From assembly GCA_947568835.1 (NCBI GenBank), contig OX387609.1, positions 16,017,208 to 16,081,207 of the forward strand: a DNA stretch of 64,000 nt, read 5' to 3'. The notes under the pieces are model-generated. The model did not search any database, was not told the origin of the DNA, and saw only the letters and a list, made by a program, of their open reading frames with translations. Position 1 is the first letter of the stretch. Each line of letters opens with the position of its first letter. Of this stretch, positions 1-9,856 are shown piece by piece. Source of the stretch: Protonemura montana (Eukaryota; Arthropoda; Insecta; Plecoptera; Nemouridae). Both the position numbers and the translations under genes were made by a program.

Positions 1-2225
1 ATTGGTTAGAGCAACACCCGCGACAGGTGGAGATCGGGGTCCAAGTAGCTCAATTGGTTAGAGTAACACCCGCGACAAGTGGAGATCGGGGTCCAAGTAG
101 CTCAATTGGTTAGAGCAACACCCGTGACAGGTGGAGATCGGGGTCCAAGTAGCTCAATTGGTTAGAGCAACACCCGCGACAGGTGGAGATCGGGGTCCAA
201 GTAGCTCAATTGGTTAGAGCAACACCCGCGACAGGTGGAGATCGGGGTCCAAGTAGCTCAATTGGTTAGAGTAACACCCGCGACAGGTGGAGATCGGGGT
301 CCGAGTAGCTCAATTGGTTAGAGCAACACCCGCGACAGGTGGAGATCGGGGTCCAAGTAGCTCAATTAGTAAGAGCAACACCCGCGACAGGTGGAGATCG
401 GGGTCCAAGTAGCTCAATTGGTTAGAGCAACACCCGCGACAGGTGGAGATCGGGGTCCAAGTAACTCAATTGGTTAGAGCAACACCCGCGACAGGTGGAG
501 ATCGGGTCCAAGTAGCTAAATTGGTTAGAGGAACACCCGCGACAGGTGGAGATCGGGGTCCAAGTAGCTCAATTGGTTAGAGCAACACCCGCGACAGGTG
601 GAGATCGGGGTCCAAGTAGCTCAATTGGTTAGAGTAACACCCACGACAGGTGGAGATCGGGGTCCAAGTAGCTTAATTGGTTAGAGCAACACCCGCGGAA
701 GGTGGAGATCGGAGTCCAAGTAGCTCAATTGGTTAGAGCAACACCCGCGACAGGTGGAGATCGGGGTCCAAGTAGCTCAATTGGTTAGAGCAACACCCGC
801 GACAGGTGGAGATCGGGGTCCAAGTAGCTCAATTGGTTAGAGCAACACCCGCGACAGGTGGAGATCGGGGTCCAAGTAGCTCAATTGATTAGAGTAACAC
901 CCGCGACAGGTGGAGATCGGGGTCCAAGTAGCTCAATTGGTTAGAGTAACACCCGCGACAGGTGGAGATCGGGGTCCAAGTAGCTCAATTGGTTAGAGCA
1001 ACACCCGCGACAGGTGGAGATCGGGGTCCAAGTAGCTCAATTGGTTAGAGTAACACCCGCGACAGGTGGAGATCGGGGTCCGAGTAGCTCAATTGGTTAG
1101 AGCAACACCCGCGACAGGTGGAGATCGGGGTCCAAGTAGCTCAATTGGTTAGAGCAACACCCGCGACAGGTGGAGATCGGGGTCCAAGTAGCTCAATTGG
1201 TTAGAGCAACACCCGCGACAGGTGGAGATCGGGGTCCAAGTAGCTCAATTGGTTAGAGCAACACCCGCGACAGGTGGAGATCGGGGTCCAAGTAGCTCAA
1301 TTGGTTAGAGTAACACCCACGACAGGTGGAGATCAGGGTCCAAGTAGCTTAATTGGTTAGAGCAACACCCGCGGCAGGTGGAGATCGGGGTCCAAGTAGC
1401 TCAATTGGTTAGAGCAACACCTGCAACAGGTGGAGATCGGGGTCCAAGTAGCTCAATTGGTTAGAGCAACACCCGCGACAGGTGGAGATCGGGGTCCAAG
1501 TAGCTCAATTGGTTAGAGCAACACCCGCGACAGGTGGAGATCGGGGTCCAAGTAGCTCAATTGGTTAGAGTAACACTCGCGACAGGTGGAGATCGGGGTC
1601 CGAGTAGCTCAATTGGTTAGAGCAACACACGCGACAGGTGGAGATTGGGGTCCAAGTAGCTCAATTGGTTAGAGCAACACCCGCGACAGGTGGAGATCGG
1701 GGTCCAAGTAGCTCAATTGGTTAGAGTAACACCCACGACAGGTGGAGATCGGGGTCCAAGTAGCTTAATTGGTTAGAGCAACACCCGCGGCAGGTGGAGA
1801 TCGGGGTCCAAGTAGCTCAATTGGTTAGAGCAACACCCGCGACAGGTGGAGATCGGGTTCCAAGTAGCTCAATTGGTTAGAGCAACACCCGCGACAGGTG
1901 GAGATCGGGGTCCAAGTAGCTCAATTGATTAGAGTAACACCCGCGACAGGTGGAGATCGGGGTCCAAGTAGCTCAATTGGTTAGAGCAACACCCGCGACA
2001 GGTGGAGATCGGGGTCCAAGTAGCTCAATTGGTTAGAGTAACACCCGCGACAGGTGGAGATCGGGGTCCAAGTAGCTCAATTGGTTAGAGTAACACCCGC
2101 GACAGGTGGAGATCGGGGTTCGAGTCCCCGTTTGGGCATCAATTTTTGAGACGGTTCTAGTGTTGATAATAACACCGTCCATTATTAAGTCTCGTCTATT
2201 ATTATTTATATTGTTATTGTTATTA
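1..2225 (+). repeat. 52-bp satellite made of tRNA-like SINE heads, with one tail
   Basis: About 41 head-to-tail copies of a 52-bp unit run to about 2117. Each unit starts GTCCAAGTAGCTCAATTGG and ends AGATCGGG. The unit is the first 52 nt of a 73-nt tRNA-like sequence and holds the A-box (TAGCTCAATTGGTTAGAGC) but not the B-box. Only the last copy continues into GGTTCGAGTCC and the tail (GTTTGGGCATCAATTTTTGAG, then a T-rich stretch). Copies differ by occasional single substitutions. The array runs off the left edge of the window, so its full length is unknown. Confidence 0.95.
2066..2138 (+). tRNA. tRNA-like sequence (probable tRNA pseudogene or SINE head)
   Basis: These 73 nt fold as a cloverleaf by eye: a 7-bp acceptor stem (GTCCAAG with TTTGGGC, including G-T pairs), a 4-bp D stem (GCTC/GAGC), an anticodon stem of 4 pairs plus one mismatch, a loop CGCGACA, and a 5-bp T stem (CGGGG/CCCCG) closing TTCGAGT. 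A T5 run at 2143-2147 could terminate Pol III. The loop has G instead of the invariant U at position 33, so it is unlikely to decode. It is the only complete copy at the end of the 52-bp array. Confidence 0.6.
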
Positions 2226-3500
2226 TTAATCTAGTCTCGGATCCGTGGATGAACCTTGGGGTACGCCAAACTATGACACGAGGATCGGCAAATATAAGAA
2301 GCGGGTTCAGTTTCTATTTTGACAATATTAGTAGAACATTTTAATTCAGCTTCACTGTTGACTTCACTGTTGACTTTAAATGACTTCACTGTTGTTAACG
2401 CTGAAGCCATTTACTAACCCGAGTAAAAGCCAACTCTCTCGCAGAAATCACTTCTTACTGGATCCAACTAATCGGTCAAACAACCACTTGTCCGAACTCG
2501 ACAAAACAAAAACAAGCACAAGCCGGCTCAATACACTATTGACAACAGATTGACGCCTTTTTAAACAAAACAAGCGTTATTTTGACAAGCGTTATAAAAG
2601 TAGTCTGTTCAAGGCGTTTTGTCAGAGCTTTTCAGAAAAAAAAAATGTTTTCGAAGCGTCTGTGGTTAGGGTTGCCATAATAAAAATTTCGGAAGGTGGG
2701 ACAAATTTTAACAAACGAAAAGTAGTTAGGCCGGAGGCTCGGGGGACAGACACGGCCCCCCCAAAAAATAAGGGTGTGGATGTGGGAACAGGATTTGAGG
2801 GCCATTTTCAGCAAATTTACGTGTTTTAGATATATTAAGGTTTTTCTTGGCACTGGAAATCCCGAGTCATATTTATGCATCAACTTTTAATTTATTAGCA
2901 GGAAATATAGGTATAATTCGTATAACTATTTAAAAAAAAAATATATTTAACCATAGGTTTAAAAAAAAAATTATGGTCGACAATTCACGTACAATCATAA
3001 TGTCATTGGCACAATTAGAGGAACAATTAGCTATTTATAAGGAGCAATGCAAATGCAATGATCGATTTTGCGATTTTTTTTAAAGAAAATTACGATCGAG
3101 CGGCCATTCGTCCCGCTCTGCAGGATGCGGAACTTTTGAGTGAAAATCGGGACGAATGGCAACCCTAGGTGTGGGGCTCAAATTTGAACAATACATAAAC
3201 ACAACCAAAATTCACATAAAACAAAACACAAAACAAGTGTCAACCATTTTGAGCCCGTGTTAGACAATTTTAAAATATTTTTCGGAGTTCACTTTAAGAT
3301 TTTTTTTTATTTAATGGAACAGTTCATACCAATCCCAAATAAAGAATTAATAAAATATTCCAGAGCTCCAGGAAAAAAATAGGGACGCCGCTTCGACTGA
3401 TACATGGACTGTTTCATGTATGAAGACAGCTTTAAACTTTCCACATGCGTGTTTATCTGCATCCAGCAGGCGTTGTTTATTATCATAGAACAATTCCAAC
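2226..3500. other. Intergenic stretch with one possible DNA transposon remnant
   Basis: AT-rich sequence with poly-A runs near 2636, 2930 and 2960. No gene was recognised. The only structure I see is the short-TIR element at 2667-3167. Confidence 0.5.
2667..3167. mobile_element. Possible hAT-like MITE remnant
   Basis: The ends are an 11-bp perfect inverted repeat, TAGGGTTGCCA at the left and TGGCAACCCTA at the right, 501 bp apart. GGGTTGCCA-type ends are common in hAT-like elements. I see no clear 8-bp target duplication and no transposase. Confidence 0.35.
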
Positions 3501-4782
3501 TAGGACCTGTAACCGATCGGTTTGTCGTGTTGGAAACACCGGTTCTCGTTAGATCACCGAAGTTAAGCAACACTGCGCTGGGTCAGGTATTGGATGGGTG
3601 ACCATCATACACATGACCAGTTCTGTTCAAGAGAGAGGTTGGAGGGATGAAAGTTAAGCAACACTACGCTGAGTCAGGTATTGGATGGGTGACCATCATA
3701 CACATGATCAGTTCTGTTTGGTAGAGAGGTTGAAGGGATGAAAGTTAAGCAACACTGCGCTGAGTCAGGTATTGGATGGGTGACCATCATACACATGACC
3801 AGTTCTGTTCGGGAGAGAGGTTGGAGGGATAAAAGTTAAGCAACACTGCGCTGGGTCAGGTATTGGATGGGTGACCATCATACACATGACCAGTTCTGTT
3901 CGGGAGAGAGGTTGGAGGGATGAAAGTTAAGCAACACTGCGCTGAGTCAGGTATTGGATGGGTGACCATCATACACATGACCAGTTCTGTTCGGGAGAGA
4001 GGTTGGAGGGATGAAAGTTAAGCAACACTGCGCTGAGTCAGGTATTGAATGGGTGATCATCATACACATGACCAGTTCTGTTCGGGAGAGAGGTTGGATG
4101 GATGAAAGTTAAGCAACACTGCGCTGAGTCAGGTATTGGATTGGTGACCATCATACACATGACCAGTTCTGTTCGGGAGAGAGGTTGGAGGGATGAAAGT
4201 TAAGCAACACTGCGCTGAGTCAGGTATTGGATGGGTGACCATTATACACATGACCAGTTCTGTTCGGGAGAGAGGTTGAAGGTATGAAAGTTAAGCAACA
4301 CTGCGCTGAGTCAGGTTTTGGATGGATGACCATCATACACATGACCAGTTCTGTTTGGGAGAGAGGTTGGAGGGATGAAAGTTAAGCAACACTGCGCTGA
4401 GTCAGGTATTGGATGGGTGACAATCATACACATGACCAGTTCTGTTCGGGAGAGAGGTTGGAGGGATGAAAGTTGGTACAGCAACTTCACTCGCCTTGCT
4501 TATCAACCTCTCGACAGCATGGATTTGTGGAGGAATCCTGTTGTTCGAGTTGTACCGTCCTTCGGAAGGGACGTTAAGCCGGTGATCCCCTTGGTGCTCT
4601 TCGACAGGAGTAGGCTACGTGCCGGCACCGGATTTCCCCTCCTCCCTTCTAGGCTAGGTTAGGTTCATCATCATCATCATCATCATCCACTCATTCACCG
4701 ACGCCATTAGACCAGTGCCGCATGGCCAGATGTCAAAACAGTGCGTCGTTAAACACCACAAATAATAATAATAGGACCTGTA
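3501..4782 (+). mobile_element. 5S rRNA-headed SINE with tandemly multiplied head, and its target duplication
   Basis: The element (3512-4771) is flanked by a perfect 11-bp target duplication TAGGACCTGTA (3501-3511 and 4772-4782). The head matches the interior of 5S rRNA: CACCGGTTCTCG, then GATCACCGAAGTTAAGCA (box A), then GTATTGGATGGGTGACC (intermediate element and box C). From 3561 a 91-bp unit repeats about 11 times, each copy containing box A and box C. The single tail carries CTTCGGAAGGGACGTTAAGC, GGCTAGGTTAGG, a CAT microsatellite and a 3' end in AATAATAATA. The head identifies it as a SINE3-type element. Confidence 0.92.
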
Positions 4783-5022
4783 CCTGTGTGTTTGTTGCAC
4801 TTCGTGAAAGTTCGGGTAGAAGCCGACGTGAGGCGAATAGTATCCCTCGGGTATCCTCGACTCGTAACCGAACTGATCCGACACAATAACATCGTGAACA
4901 CTCGGCTCATAGCCGAAATTAACCGAGTAAAGCCCTTCGTGGATTTCCGTGCCAATCCCGAGCGGAGCCGAGCACACACTCCCGATTAACACAGAGGCGA
5001 CAAACAGCTGACGCATTTCCAT
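4654..5022 (-). CDS. Small secreted protein, C-terminus altered by a SINE insertion
   Basis: Minus-strand ORF whose start at 5022 was chosen because it opens a clear signal peptide (MEMRQLFVASVLIGSVCSA). A Tyr/Gly/His-rich mature part of about 63 residues follows (for example FGYEPSVHDV, PEGYYSPHVGFYPNFHEV). I do not recognise the family. After ...QQTHRYRS the frame enters the reverse complement of the SINE ending at 4771 and reads about 41 extra residues (a Tyr run, later a Met run) to a stop at 4654. The target duplication shows that the base following TCC-TA before insertion was G, so the original codon was TAG and the native protein had 82 residues. A GT at 4783-4782 could instead be a splice donor, so a second exon is possible. 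A TATA box lies upstream. Confidence 0.6.
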   Translation of the reverse strand: MEMRQLFVASVLIGSVCSAPLGIGTEIHEGLYSVNFGYEPSVHDVIVSDQFGYESRIPEGYYSPHVGFYPNFHEVQQTHRYRSYYYYLWCLTTHCFDIWPCGTGLMASVNEWMMMMMMMNLT

Positions 5023-5070
5023 AGCAATGCGTTTATACTCCCGTCTGTTCGGCAACGGTATCCCAGACAA

Positions 5071-5084
5071 CGGTTTTATATCTG
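5071..5084 (-). promoter_or_regulatory. TATA box of the small secreted-protein gene
   Basis: The minus strand reads CAGATATAAAACCG about 50 bp upstream of the ATG at 5022. This fits a short 5' leader, and the secreted-protein gene at 7502 has a similar TATAAAA. Confidence 0.5.
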
Positions 5085-5647
5085 AGCTTTGCTACTTGAC
5101 TGCTTGCCATTAACAAACTCGTCTCCCTTGACAACGGCTCGCTAACCGGCGGTTGCCAAGGTGACGAGGTCAATGAGACGGAAAACAGCTGGTTTTTGCG
5201 CTCGGAACTAAACCTAGTCTAGCAGGCCATGTTGGGCACGGCATCGTGGGTTGGATGCGTCATCATCACGTTTGTATCAACGGGTTAAGCAACATTGGGT
5301 CAGGTTTTGTTGTTTGGGTGGGTGGCCAAATGGTTGAATTTTTAGCCTGGCCGTGCCTTCTTATTAGTATTGTTAGAAAGAACAATGGGCAAAGCTCTTT
5401 TTGAATGCTGCGAATCGATTTTTTTTAATTAGGTATGTTTTTAAATTCCTGTTTACTGTGTCGGCTTGTACTCCATAGCACCTTAGTCACAAGGCTTTGG
5501 TTGAATTAGAACGGCGTCAGTGCTGTATCATTGAGGGACAAAATTCACTCCACGTTCGAATGAAAACGGCTAGATCTATATTAAAAAACAAGCGACGAAT
5601 ACACAATTTATTTACCTCATAATCCAAATCGACAGCCACCATTTTCC

Positions 5648-7502
5648 TCAATCCAGATGCACCTCATTCGTACCACTTTCCGTTGTCATAACATCCCCCT
5701 TTAACTTCGTCCCTCCGGCCTTCTGATCGCGTCGCTGCCCCAACGGCGACCCCCGAACACACCCGACGTCGTCCTCCAACCTCCCATCGATCGGCGGCTG
5801 CGTCTGGATCGGCAGCGATTGCAACCACTCTTTCAGCTTGAGCGAGAACGCTTTGACTCCAACGCGGTTCATCAGAGCCGTCAACTGACTCGGCAGGTTC
5901 AACAACGCCGTCATCTTGTCGTCGATGAAGAACAATTTGGAGGCTGCCGGTGGAGCTGGGTACGGGAACGCTTGTCCAGCTCCTGGAGGCTGGTGTTGCA
6001 AGTGGTTATTTGGTAGATGGTTGTACGGCCACTGTCCTCCGGTATAGGGCGACATATTTGGGCTATTAAACCCAGAGAACTGGTGCGGTATCGGTCCTGG
6101 GTTGTTAAAACCTTGCCCAAAATGGGCGAAGTTGTTTGACCCAATCCCGAAGTCGGGTCCAAGCAGTGGGACACCGTACAAGCCCAATAAGTCACCGATT
6201 GTTGGTTGAAATTGTCGGGGTCGTGGTCTCGGTGGCCGTGTACGACCGCTCGCCGCTGGCGATCCGGTCGGCGGTGGTCCCGGCTTCTTTGTGTTGTTGG
6301 CCGGCTTCATAGAGGGCCGGCGCTTGGCTGGGGTCTTGCTTTCGGTGCCCGGGGGCATCGATGTTGCTGTCGGAGGCGCTGGGTTTCCCGCCACCTGCAA
6401 GTGGAATGCTAATATTTAAAAAAAATGACACACACTTTTCAAACTGGGTGTTTAAATGCTGAAGAGATAGACACAAAGAAGTGTTGCATTGCCTGAGATT
6501 GATTGCCGACAAGAGTTACTGAGTGCAACTCCATATGAACTGGGTTATATTTTATTAAACTCCACCCCGTGGCTGAAGGTTTCATTTGAAGCTTCATTTC
6601 ATTTCATTCAGTTTTCTTCCAAATCTCCAATTCCTATATTTGCCCGATTATACTATCATCTCTTTGAGGAGATAGGAATGAAAATACCCAGAGAGAATAG
6701 GACAATTCTTACCATTATCGCCAAATTTAACTGAATAGGAGACCTCGATAAGATATTAGGATGAACTCTTATTTAAATTGCAAACGCTTGCAATGCGCGG
6801 GGTATTTTATTATTATCAACACTTTAACCGTCTCAAAAATTTATGCCCTAACGCGGACTCGAACCCCGATCTCCACCTTTCGCGGGTGTTGCTCTGAACC
6901 ATTGAGCTACTTGGACACTGGCTTTTTGAGACGATTTTAGTGTATTTGATGAGAATGACAGTTCTTCAAGGATTAATTCTCATTCAAGTCATTCAAGTAA
7001 TTCAAGTCATTCTCATCAAATACACTAAAATCGTCTCAAAAATCGTCCCAAAAAGCCAGTGTCCAAGTAGCTCAATGGTTCAGAGCAACACCCACAATAG
7101 GTGGAGATCGGGGTTCGAGTCCGCGTTTGGGCATCAATTTTTGAGAAAGTTATAGTGTTGTTAATAATAAAATACCTTAATAAGATATTTGAACCGGTAC
7201 CGAAATCGCTGACCAAATTTACGGCAGCTGCAAGCGCAGCGAGAAATCAAAATGTCACAAACTAATCTTGCCTTCAGCCTCACGTCAAAACAGTACCACA
7301 TCTGCTAAATGTCAGACTCCGAATATCTGGACTCAGAAATGAAAAAGAAATGATCTGGATGTGTCAGGGTTCTTGGATTGAAACAAAATGTCCGACCTAC
7401 CTTGTCTTTCAGTGCCGTGCTCGGGGTGCCGGGGTTCGACACCGAGGTACCAGTCACTGCCACTGCAATCGCCGCCAGCAACAAAAGTCCCCGACTCTTC
7501 AT
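5648..7502 (-). CDS. Secreted proline-rich protein, two exons
   Basis: Exon 1 is 7502-7401 (34 codons). It begins MKSRGLLLLAAIAVAVTG, a signal peptide, and ends at donor AAG|GTAGGT in phase 0. Exon 2 is 6394-5648, after acceptor TTGCAG, also phase 0, ending in TGA. The predicted protein has 282 residues. The mature N-terminal part is Pro/Lys/Arg-rich (PAKRRPSMKPANNTKKPG). The middle is rich in Phe, Gly, Asn and Pro (FGIGSNNFAHFGQGFNNPG). The C-terminal part looks helical (KMTALLNLPSQLTALMNRVG, then KLKEWLQSLP). I do not recognise a family; an extracellular, cuticle or reproductive secretion is possible but is inference. The intron holds a tRNA-like fold-back element. A gene with a TATA box and the same orientation lies just downstream (4654-5022). 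Confidence 0.75.
6758..7180. mobile_element. Fold-back element with two inverted tRNA-like units
   Basis: The element is close to a perfect inverted repeat. The left arm reads AACCGTCTCAAAAATT, then a tRNA-like unit in reverse, then CACTGGCTTTTTGAGACG. The right arm is its complement, ending in TTTGGGCATCAATTTTTGAG. The centre (about 6940-7020) is a smaller palindrome around TGATGAGAATGACAG. It lies in the intron of the proline-rich gene. I see no coding capacity. Confidence 0.75.
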
Positions 7503-7538
7503 GGCGCTGGTATATGATTTGAGTCGCTTAGCAAATGG

Positions 7539-7545
7539 TTTTATA
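7539..7545 (-). promoter_or_regulatory. TATA box of the proline-rich secreted-protein gene
   Basis: The minus strand reads GTGTATAAAACC, with the TATA core about 37 bp upstream of the ATG at 7502, implying a very short leader. Confidence 0.55.
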
Positions 7546-7559
7546 CACATTGGCCGTGA

Positions 7560-8231
7560 CGTTGTTGTTAGCTGCAATTATCAGGTGTACTTTCATGCAA
7601 TTACTGAGCAACTAGTAAACATAGAGTAGAAGAGCACATAATATTGCGTTTTAGAGTTGCCAAAATCTAAACAATGTGTCACCATAGATACGCATTGAAT
7701 TCGCTAGTCTAGATTCACAAATATTACACAGGTTAGTTTACAATCATTAGCACCATTTTCAACACTGGAGGCTTTTGTTTTTGTCTCAAGCAATGCTGAT
7801 AGTGTATTGATTGTTATTTGTTTTTATCTATTATTTGCAAAAAACAGGGCAACGTGAACGGAAACGAATAAATTAAAGATGGCGACCTAACAACACATCA
7901 CAAAGTGTTTATATCTATGTACCTAAAAACCTATGCAAGACGCATTTGAAGATTTTCTTGAACACATTTAAAAAACGCCATTTTTATACAATTAAAATAT
8001 TGTTTAGGCTTCAATTCAACGTCAGACATTATGAGTTTCAGTCTAGACAATGTCTCATTCAACGCAACGTCTATGTGTTTGTTTGCTCGTTACTTAGTGG
8101 GCCCCGTTGGTTGCTATGGGCAACGGGGCTTCGCCCACGCCAGCTCACAACTTCCGGGGTCATCATATGGACCATCTGTTTGGTCAGGTCAGACAGGAAG
8201 ACAGTCTAGATAAATATTAGTGGCGATATGT
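7560..8231. other. Intergenic region, no gene recognised
   Basis: This separates the divergent TATA-bearing gene from the PRIM2 side. The only structure noted is a perfect 9-bp hairpin GCCCCGTTG...CAACGGGGC (8101-8129, 11-nt loop). Confidence 0.4.
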
Positions 8232-8800
8232 CCCAGGCCACCGAAGTACCGGTCACCGAAGTTAAGCAACACAGCGCTGGGTCAGGTATTGGATGGGTGA
8301 CCATCATACACATGACCAGTTCTGTTCGGGAGAGAGGTTGGAGGGATGAAAGTTAAGCAACACTGTGCTGGGTCAGGTATTGGATGGGTGACCATCATAC
8401 ACATGACCAGTTTTGTTTGGGAGAGAGGTTTGAAGGATGAAAGTTAAGCAACACTGCGCTGAGTCCGGTATTGGAAGGGTGACCATCATACACATGACCA
8501 GTTCTGTTCGGGAGAGAGGTTGGAGGGATAAAAGTTAGTACAGCAACTTCACTCGCCTTGCTTATCAACCTCTCGACAGCATGGATTTGTGGAGGAATCC
8601 TGTTGTTCGCGTTGTACCGTCCTTCGGAAGGGACGTTAAGCCGGTGATTCCCTTGGCACGTTGTGTTGTCAATGTAAATCCCTTTCCCTTCTAGGCTATG
8701 CCAGGTTCATCATCATGCTTATCATCATCATTCATTCACCGGCAGCTATTATTCCAGTGCCACATGGCTGGTTGTAAAAACAGTGCGCCGTTTAATACAA
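8232..8800 (+). mobile_element. 5S-headed SINE, about three head units
   Basis: The head units contain AAGTTAAGCAACAC...GTATTGGATGGGTGACC, and the tail contains CTTCGGAAGGGACGTTAAGC and a CAT-rich segment. The 5' end is divergent (CACCGAAGTACCGGTCACCG). Confidence 0.88.
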
Positions 8801-9681
8801 AAAATCTATTCATGAAGATTACACTGCATCTATTGTTATTTGTTTACCCAGCTTCACAATCATGTGCGTTCCGAAAAACAGAGTGAGATTTCAGTTTTCA
8901 ATACGTTAAACTCGATCGCTATTGCCAAGAATATAGCGGGATGTTTGACAATTAGAAATACTTGATGTTCGGACGTCAGGATAGGTTTAACGAGGCATTA
9001 CTTAAGGAACGAGCATAATGGAGTGACGATGAATATCCTATAACTTAGATGGAGGGAGGGGAAACCCTGTGCAGTAACGTAAGCCTACTCAATTCTTTTC
9101 CATTACATTTCAAAAGATCAAATCAACAAAGAAAAACAATTCTAAACTTCCTGTTGCCTATGCAATTATGTTTACTTTCGTGTACTGAGCGTGCCTAACT
9201 TTTTATAATCAAGGGGCAACTTGTTGATCAATATCGAAGTAGGGTTATGTACTTGCTCAGTGATTGAAATATGGGCACGTCAACCTATGGGTTATTCTGC
9301 GCCCGAGACTCGCTATGGCTTAAGATAAAAATACTTTATGTATTTTCTTGTTCTCGTTGTTTACATTTAATATCCGTTTTCTCTCGATGAAATCATAATG
9401 ACTGCTTACATCTACCAGCCTTCGGGTAAGTAAGTCAGGAACAATTACCTAGCGAAGCCTACTTGGAATTTTGGCCAAGATGAAGCTATCCATGTTTTGG
9501 TAGTTATTTTGATTTGCTTCAATTTTCTGTTTGGTTATATGAGACGTGGTTTAAGACTGTCTGCAATTATCCACGTTTACTTATGAGAAATTTGACATGT
9601 AGCATTTCTCCGTTACCTAAAGTTACGGAAGATCGGAGACGACAGAAATGGTATTGTAATGGAACCATGTGTTTGTTTCAG
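8801..9681. other. Probable PRIM2 upstream intron or flank
   Basis: No exon was recognised. The missing N-terminal PRIM2 exon, which must end in phase 1, should lie here or further left. I looked for the conserved Tyr-Pro...Gln-Phe-Tyr...Pro-Pro motif and did not find it. Confidence 0.4.
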
Positions 9682-9856
9682 GCAAGATTTCAATCTCCAT
9701 CCTGGACGAGATGCTCATCGACAGGTTTTCGTACGTACGCACTTTGGAGCTGAACTCTGCCTTGCCTGACGACAAGAAGCTACCGATGCCGAAAGTATGC
9801 CCCGAGTATTTGTGTGCAGGATCTGCTAAAGACAACGCCAGCCACTTTCTGCTGCG
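9682..9856 (+). CDS. PRIM2: PRIM2 exon (N-terminal helical domain)
   Basis: Acceptor TTTGTTTCAG, donor CG|GTACGT, ending in phase 2. It encodes GKISISILDEMLIDR... and ...KDNASHFLLR, matching the conserved region that ends in Ser-His-Phe-Ile-Leu-Arg in other PRIM2 proteins. Confidence 0.85.

Noticed and set aside
1..2138. CRISPR array
   Set aside because: The periodic 52-bp units have no unique spacers, are tRNA-like, and the genome is eukaryotic.
1..2138. Cluster of about 41 functional tRNA genes
   Set aside because: Only the last unit has the T-arm and 3' acceptor strand; the others stop at 52 nt.
3561..4480. 5S rRNA gene cluster
   Set aside because: Units lack the 5' and 3' thirds of 5S rRNA and are joined to a SINE tail with target duplication.
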